Shown in pieces: positions 56,301 to 62,256 of a DNA stretch of 62,256 nt (position 1 is its first letter; each line of letters starts with the position of its first letter). The notes below the pieces were generated by a model, which was given only the letters and a program-made list of their open reading frames with translations, was not told the origin of the DNA and did not search any database. The stretch is from the NCBI RefSeq assembly GCF_000143415.4, contig NW_003314377.1:6346-68601 (forward strand), read 5' to 3'. This DNA comes from Selaginella moellendorffii. Its lineage: Eukaryota > Streptophyta > Lycopodiopsida > Selaginellales > Selaginellaceae. Both the position numbers and the translations under genes were made by a program.

Positions 56301-57420
56301 GTTGTTTACCACAACTATATTAACTAGTTTGCTAAGTCAAACACTCATCTAGATCACATCCTCAACTCTTTAAGAAAATATACTATTCCTAAGATCCCAA
56401 AGTCATTCCTTTATTGACCCTTTTCTATCCACCACATTATTAACATATTCATGTATAAACTAAAGTGGAGAGTCATGCCTTCTCAACATACTACTCCTAA
56501 AGGAAGACCCACTCATAAAACCTTCTAATGCCAATATCAAGTGGTGATATACTTGAGCACTAATAAAAGTCGGACTAAGGAATAACTCTGATACCAAATT
56601 GTAAGTAACTAAATTTTCCATTTTATTTTAGTCATTTAGCCACACCTTCAACCACTTAGAAAAGTCTCACTCACAACCTCTATATATCCTATTCCAGACT
56701 TAAGGACTTGCTAATCTCAAGAATGACATCTATGCCACTCAGCCTCCCCCCCCCGGAGGGATGATCACTTTGGATCCAATAGCATATATTAATATTTGGA
56801 TTTGAACTCAGACTCAGTCTTGGACTTGGACTCGGTCTCGATCTTGGTCTTGGTTCCATCTCAAACTCCATCTTAAACTCCATCTCAAGTCCATCTTAAA
56901 CTCCATTTTGAACTCCATTTTGGGTCCATCTTGGACTCTATCTCGGACTCCATCTTGGACTCCATCTTAGGTTCTATCTTGGACTCAATCTCTGACTCCA
57001 TCTTGGACTCCATCTTGAACTCTATCTTGGGTCTATCTTGGACTTCATCTTAGACTCCATTTTAAACTCCATCTCGGGTTCATCTCAGACTCCATCTTGG
57101 GTTCATCTCAGACTTTGTCTTGGGTCCATCTTAGATTCCATTTCGGACTCTGTCTCAAGTCTATCTCGAACTCCATCTCGGGTCCATCTCGACACTTCTA
57201 CGTATCATGTGTTGGTCCTTTTGTGTCTTTTTTTTAGAGACTCATTTATTGCTTGCTTCATGCTCGTTCCTTGAGCACTTCTTTGAGAGTTCCACTCCCA
57301 CTCTCAACTTTTTAAATTGGAGTTTTTAGGCCAAATATGTTACACTTGTTTGGCTTCCGTCGGCCACTATCACGTGCCCTTTTGGTTACACTTTTGAAGT
57401 TCTAGGATTTGTGTCTCACA
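53395..57420 (-). mobile_element. LTR-A element, 5' LTR and interior (3' part missing)
   Basis: The 5' LTR is 56600-57420 and the PBS is on its left (CTCTGATACCAAAT at 56587-56600, the minus-strand TTTGGTATCAGAG). The 3.2-kb interior 53395-56586 is homologous to 4679-5642 and 12912-14874 and to 37089-37692, and holds no long ORF. It ends abruptly at the unknown-gene copy. This copy fixes the orientation of the LTR-A family. Confidence 0.75.
56600..57420 (-). repeat. LTR-A copy 8 with shortened tandem array
   Basis: It begins TGTAAGTAACTAA and ends GTGTCTCACA. A large deletion removes the middle third. The array remains at about 56790-57195 with many C-to-T changes. Confidence 0.82.
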
Positions 57421-57860
57421 ATAGATAGTTACCTCTTGCTACAAGGATGGTCTAGAATAAGATAGCTTCTAGGAGTTACAAGTTTGTATATGAGCTCTTG
57501 AAAGTTATGTATTATGCTTTATAGTATGCTGGTTTCTTGTTGTAGTTTTTTGACTAGACAAGTGGCATGTGATGTGCTTTATGTATGCATATTGTGTTGG
57601 TTGAGCTTTGTAATTGATTAAAATATAAATTTTGTGATAAGATCTAAGAAATTATTAAAAAACAAATGTGAACAACTTGTTCTTCTCAAAAAGTTCACTT
57701 CCTCCTCCAAATTTTCTTCACAATGGATTAACCCCTACTTCATCTAATGCTAAGTGGAGGGTGGTTCCTATGTGCTCCTGGCAAAACATCAACTCATTTT
57801 GTCCCTTCTAGACATAAGTATGTGTAGAGGTGGATTGCTTGCTTACCACACTCATGCAAC
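57421..57860. other. AT-rich spacer, nothing recognised
   Basis: No ORF or repeat is assignable between the LTR-A element and the gene debris. Confidence 0.4.
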
Positions 57861-57873
57861 ATGTAGACACTGA

Positions 57874-58150
57874 TCATTGTGTTTCATCCCGCTCAATCAA
57901 ATGCATCTCCAGATTTACTTGCCCTAGGAGAGAATCTCCCAGCACAGTGCAAACACCCATGGCCTTCAGAAGAGTGATCTCATTGCCCTCCATGCCTCCA
58001 AGGGTGCTAACTCTTACTCCAAGTACGTTTCTCAGTGGTCGGGTAAAATCGAACCCTACTTTCTTTTGTCGATCTTCCAGCTCGTAAGTCCTCAAATCCC
58101 GAAACAATGATGAAAGAATCGCTTGGAACAGGTCTGGAAGTTTCGAATCA
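57874..58150 (-). pseudogene. Unidentified conserved-looking gene fragment
   Basis: The minus strand reads LPDLFQAILSSLFRDLRTYE then DFTRPLRNVLGVRVSTLGGM and VLGDSLLGQVNLEMHLIE. This has the regular hydrophobic pattern of a real protein domain and gene-like base composition, but I cannot name the family. It ends at TGA 57874 and abuts the PIG-T-like sequence on the opposite strand at about 58150, so two gene scraps appear fused. Confidence 0.35.
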
Positions 58151-59270
58151 AAGAAATGGCAAGGGCGATGGAACAACGAGCGCTGGGGCGTGGGCGATCC
58201 GATCACGCAGCTCGCCGCCAAGCCAGTGGGAGTGGAGCTCACGGCATTTCCAGAGGCAGAGGTGGATTCGACGTGGGGAAACCTCACGCACGCTCTCTCG
58301 GTCCTCTTTTGCGCATCGATCAACTTCCTCGAATTGCCAACTACGTTCTTGGGGCCGTGGTTCTCGTCGAGGCCCGAGGCAAACCGGACAGGAGGAGGAG
58401 GAGCTTTTGACGCTCCTGGCATGAAGAGGGTGGTGAAAGGAAAGAAATGGAGCAAGAGCTTGATGACGAGGTATGGAGCACTCCCAAGAGAAGCACTCTG
58501 TAGAACGCCACGGCTCACGCCATGGCTCACGCTTCTCCCATGTAGAGACAAGGCTGGGCTCACGACGCTCCTGGACAGGCAGACGATTTACAGTGGTATG
58601 TACCATTCCCAGAGGCTGCTTATCACTTCTGGTGACTTCGATCGGGACGAAGAAGGCACGACATTGGAGCAGGTTGTTTTCCGAAAGCTGCAAGACTGGA
58701 CACTCTCCAGCATGTTTGGCTCAAAGCTGGTAGGCAAGTGCCCGCTTGCAACTACAAGTAGTGTCTATCTGGAGCTGGAGAAGAGCTTGGCGAAGCACTT
58801 GGCTGGAGATCTCAGCGAAGAAACAGGCATCAACTTCGCGGACAGTCGTGTTTTCAGTCTCAGCCCTGCTCCAAGTCGGGTGCTCGCGTCCTCTTCACGC
58901 TCTCTTTTTCTGGCACACACAGCGAGCTTGATCTCGGCATCACTTGGACAGCCCCGGTGGATTGGTCTCCGGCTCGGGCTCAGTTCTACACAAGCTGGTC
59001 CTTGGCTGGCAGCGGGAATGCAAGGGGATCCATCGTCATTTCGTTTCGGGCAAATGATGGTTCTTCCCGGGACTGTTACTCTCCAGGCATCGAGGCAGCC
59101 GAGGATGATACCGAGGTATGTTCGTTTGTATGGCCACACGCTACAGGTTTCATCGGATTGCTGAAACGTGGAGTTTTGGGGCTGATGAGATTCACACCAG
59201 CAGAAGATCGCAAAGCTCCTGCGGCTGTGGAGATTGCTCTGCGAGTTTCTATTGCAACCCAGGCCATAAC
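58150..59270 (+). pseudogene. PIG-T (GPI transamidase subunit, Gpi16 family) pseudogene
   Basis: Landmarks in order: GRWNNERWG, AKPVGVEL, LTHALSVLFCASINFLE, LPREALC, LTPWLTLLPCRDKAGL, YHSQRL, SSMFGSKLVGKCPLA, then in a second frame LDLGITW and GSGNARGSIVISF, back to the first frame for PRYVRLYGHTLQV, then the second frame again for RFTPAEDRKAPAAVEIALRV. These match PIG-T blocks in the right order. PIG-T stabilises the ER complex that attaches GPI anchors. The N-terminal and C-terminal transmembrane parts are missing, three frame changes occur, and no introns interrupt 1.1 kb, so a processed pseudogene is likely. Confidence 0.75.
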
Positions 59271-59454
59271 TCTTGACGATCCATTACCACGATGATCGAT
59301 TCACAACCCAAGAGGGGGCTTTGCCAAGGACGAAACGCCGAGCAGCACGAATGCGGGGGATAATCTCGTCTGGTGGGCGATCTAACAAAAACGCCATGGA
59401 TTTCGCAAAGACCCCTGTCATATGGTTCAAGTACATGGTATGATTTTTTTATTA

Positions 59455-59545
59455 CGGGAACCCGGTTGCTGAGATGATGGCTATCAGGTAAGTGTAGAGG
59501 TAAACCGTTGTAGAAGACCCGGGTTCGATGCCGAAGGGTCCACTC
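59455..59545 (+). other. tRNA-like sequence with B box (possible SINE head)
   Basis: GGTTCGATGCC near 59523 matches the RNA polymerase III B box, and TGGCTATCAGG about 50 bp upstream resembles an A box. A good tRNA cloverleaf cannot be drawn with confidence. Confidence 0.35.
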
Positions 59546-59599
59546 AACAAGGACTTTTATGCAAAAAATTTTCTAAATAAGGAGCCATTATTCTGGTTC

Positions 59600-59690
59600 G
59601 CCAGCTCACAAGAACAGCTTAGACCAGTCATTTAGGACATCGGTCTCCCAAAACAAACGTTTCGGGTTCGATTCTCTTCCCGATATTTGT
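59600..59690 (+). other. Second tRNA-like sequence with B box
   Basis: GGGTTCGATTCTC near 59665 matches a B box and T-loop, and TCGGTCTCCCAAAAC upstream looks like an anticodon arm. It lies 145 bp after the first tRNA-like unit. It could be a tRNA relic or SINE head. Confidence 0.35.
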
Positions 59691-59699
59691 AAATACTTG

Positions 59700-60125
59700 C
59701 AAGCCAAATACTGAATCATCGTCGATCATCAATGCGGATGCTCTGGCATTGCGACGCTGGAGCACCTCAGCCTTGCGCAGATTGACGTGGGCAAGCTGGA
59801 GACTGCGGCAGCTGTGATAGTCCATTTCCTGGCCTGTCGGCGCAGCGGCGGCTCCAGCCTCTCTTGTCTCGTCTGATTCCATTGACAAGACATGATCGAT
59901 CGCAGGCGCTCCTCCTGTCGCTCCTCCTCCTCCTCCTCGCAGTCTAGCTTTCTCGACGCTGACCTTGTGTTTGGCGCCTTGGCGGCGGGATACGTTTTCA
60001 GGGACCAAGGTTGAGAGGTATGAACTTCCAGAGAAGTAGACTTTGTAAGCTTTCGGTGTGATCTTTCCAGGTTCAGGGCTGTGCTTGGAGCATCGACGCC
60101 ACACATTCACCATCCATTCCTGTCA
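59700..60125 (-). pseudogene. Unidentified gene fragment (minus strand)
   Basis: After a possible splice acceptor (GTGACAG near 60119) the frame reads EWMVNVWRRCSKHSPEPGKI, then VYFSGSSYLSTLVPENVSRR, then a Gly-rich linker and a helical C-terminus. Composition looks genic. The 161-codon frame ends in the tRNA-like region, so its last part is probably not original. I do not recognise the family. Confidence 0.4.
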
Positions 60126-60880
60126 CGAACAGGCAATTCCATCCTCAGGCAGCTCAAGTGGACGAAGTTCTCCATGTGCCTGGTGGGTTTGGGGGAATCA
60201 AACAAGCCCGCTTTTTCTCGGAGAGACTGCCGTCCTGCCCGAGCTTGATACTCCTCCCGATTTTAGCACCCAAAAATCACCCCGATTCTTGAGACGCATC
60301 AAGGATATTTACTAGCCAGACTTCCATGGTGTCTACATGAAAGGTTTATGCGAAGGAGGACGCACCCTCACTGTCAGCTTTAACACTTTCTCAGCAAGAG
60401 CGTGGTCGAGGCTTTTGACAAGCGCCAAAGGGGTGATTACAGTTCCCTAGGATCACCCCCGCATTGATCTGCCACAGGAGAACTAAATCTCTCGTGCCTC
60501 TTGATTATTGCTAGTGAGAGCAGCAGGAGCTTGATGGTGCAGAACTACCACTTTCTGTTCTATCTGGAAGCGTCCCAGTTGTCACCGCACCAAATGCCAC
60601 GAACTTTCAAGTGCTATCTAGGGCATAAAATGAGTAACTATCACAAATATTCTTTTGCATAGCTCGAACCAAGGCACCACTGGACTACTGATCTTTCATA
60701 ACATTATTAAGAAAGGAAGGCTTTAATGTGAAAAAAGCCTGATCTTGTCCATAACCAATAAGAGGTGGGAGAGAGGATCAGCAAGCAATCCCAAAGTGTA
60801 TGCGACATTTCTATTTCCATACTTTTTATGCTAGAAGCAGTGCATCTTAGATTTTGACAAGGAGAGGCACTAAAATAGCA
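60126..60880. other. No gene recognised
   Basis: Gene-like composition to about 60620, then AT-rich. Short frames such as 60058-60315 (plus) show no recognised motif. Confidence 0.35.
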
Positions 60881-61180
60881 TTAACTTTGTAAATAGGTAC
60901 TGTGCATCACCTTGACCACATCAAAATAAAAAGTAATACTGTGTTGATCTCCAGAAAATTGAAGACTAGTATCAGTAAGGCTTTTCATAGATAACAAATT
61001 TTCTTGCATTTCTGAGACATGCGTATAGTGCCATTTGTTAAGCTCAATGCGAATAAAACCAACACCTTTAGCCTCATAGAATTTTGCATTGGTGACTCCA
61101 CAATGGGTACTGGTGTAGGCAAGCTTACCAATTAAACAAAATTTACTCAATTTCTTGGCATGCAAAATTGTTGAATACAT
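60881..61180 (-). pseudogene. Probable Ty1/copia polyprotein scrap (pre-integrase region)
   Basis: The 99-codon frame contains KGVGFIRIELNKWHYTHVSE then MQENLLSMKSLTDTSLQFSG. This resembles the part of copia polyproteins between protease and integrase (VLYVPGL..NLLSV..L). No integrase follows. The call is tentative. Confidence 0.4.
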
Positions 61181-61515
61181 TGTCTTATTGAAGGGTGATC
61201 TAGGAAATATATATACTTATAGATAGTGTACATCTTAATCAAGTATATGTTGTTAGTTCTAGTATTTGTGAATTTGAGATTTTATGGCTTAATTCAATTG
61301 CTACTTTTTAGATCATTCCATTTAAGGAGGTTTATTTATCCTATGCAAAGATTCCTCCTATTTGGAAAGTAAACATTGTACCTTCAAAATGTTGAAAGTG
61401 TGTGATCTTGATATTGCACCAATTGTGGATATACTACTTGGTTTCCATCCCCTTCCATTTGGAATCTATGCTGTTGACAAGAGGTGGTAGCTCGAAGAAA
61501 ATGTTGTTGTAGAAG

Positions 61516-62256
61516 TGTCGCAAATGTGACTTCGGGTATCGAAAGTTACCTGTCAACCAGTCCTTACGGACACTCTTACCTTACTGCCACGACGGCAAGA
61601 GGTCAGTATTGCTGAACCCTTTATTAATCCTTTTTGTACTAGTGGAGTTAACTGGGCATTTCGAATGTACTTAGACCGGACGAGCATAATCCTACGTGTT
61701 ATTAGCTAAGCATACTTAGCCCGGTAAGGAGTTCCCGTCTCGTTATGTCTTGCACAGGCTAGTGACAAGAACCCTCGCGTATTGAGATTGGTCCCTCAAT
61801 ATCGCTAGATGATAGCTTACCGTGTCTGCCAAACACCCTCGCTATCATGCCCTTTGTGTTAGTCTCATTTCGGTCTCAAATGCTATTTATGGAAAGTGTT
61901 TAGATTCGCTCATTTGGCATATGGGGGGGGGGGGGGGGGGGGGGGGTTATTGGGGGTTCCCAAAATTTATTAGGGATAGTGAGTAGGGCGGGCATGGCCC
62001 AACAACCTGAGGGAAAAGCTAACTCCCCCTTGGATGCCTGTCCTTGTTTTGCGGCCGGGTTGGGTCTAAACCCCAGTTCCATACCATGGTAGGTGGGGGG
62101 GTTACCCCTCTCCCCCCATTAGGCCCCCCGTATGCCGAAAAAACCCCCAAACCCCTTTGGCTCCCTTTTGCGGGCTGGCCCCGGGAAAGGGAAGCCGGTT
62201 ACCCTAGGATTGTTCCAAGGCGCTCCGGGCTCCTGTTCCCCCCCCCTTGGGCTTTA
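61516..62256 (+). repeat. LTR-B copy running off the window end
   Basis: It starts TGTCGCAAATGTGACTTC and follows the LTR-B sequence. About 170 bp are missing where a 24-base G run (61923-61946) follows GGCATAT directly. After the G run the sequence matches 12370-12680 with many homopolymer-type differences, which looks like low-quality sequence at a contig end. Confidence 0.85.

Noticed and set aside
58148-58693. 181-codon minus-strand ORF and the 229-codon minus-strand ORF over the PIG-T region
   Set aside because: The plus strand carries the ordered PIG-T blocks. Only the end of the 229-codon frame (57874-58150), outside PIG-T, looks protein-like.

Overview
The window looks like nuclear DNA of a land plant, and a lycophyte such as Selaginella is my best guess. 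The basis is a set of host genes with very short introns (46-88 bp), several pentatricopeptide-repeat (PPR) fragments of a type common in Selaginella, a chloroplast-targeted CSP41a fragment, telo-box promoter motifs, and LTR retrotransposons primed by initiator Met-tRNA (TGGTATCAGAG). The species call is inference. One 100-N assembly gap lies at 42796-42895.

Layout. 1-2900: two decayed Ty3/Gypsy copies in opposite orientation, one carrying a PPR scrap. 2982-16670: a minus-strand non-coding LTR element (called LTR-A here) whose interior is split by a complete 7.27-kb non-coding LTR element (LTR-B, 5643-12911, perfect GTGTC target duplication). 17160-20965: a DUF7869-type transposase-like gene (minus) with palindromic flanks and an inverted copy of its last exon. 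21376-23890: strongly decayed LTR-B and LTR-A copies. 24557-31100: a gene island with an intact small OCA/Siw14-like phosphatase-fold gene and an intact 13-exon Notchless (NLE) gene, both minus, then a divergent truncated CSP41a, inverted PPR pseudogenes and a repeated unknown gene. 31345-36800: two decayed pogo/Tigger-like transposases, a solo LTR-A and a decayed Ty3 fragment. 36895-48513: a nest of LTR elements, including a solo LTR-A (perfect AGAAC duplication) and a 7.41-kb chromodomain Ty3 element (chromovirus, minus, perfect GTGGG duplication) that splits another LTR-A. 48514-57420: AT-rich DNA, a 2-hydroxyacid dehydrogenase scrap, a gag-protease remnant, a second copy of the unknown gene, and another LTR-A element. 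57874-60113: gene debris with an intron-free, frameshifted PIG-T copy. 60881-61180: a probable copia scrap. 61516-62256: the start of another LTR-B, with sequence quality falling toward the end.

How it fits together. The chromovirus and the non-coding LTR-B elements share LTR sequence, polypurine tract and primer-binding site, so they look like an autonomous element and its non-autonomous partner. LTR-A elements have 1.7-1.9 kb LTRs containing a tandem array grown from 6-bp units, and their interiors are also non-coding. Nesting gives relative ages: LTR-A before LTR-B or chromovirus. Genes that look functional by sequence are the OCA-like gene, NLE and possibly the DUF7869 gene. The other gene-like stretches are fragments or pseudogenes.
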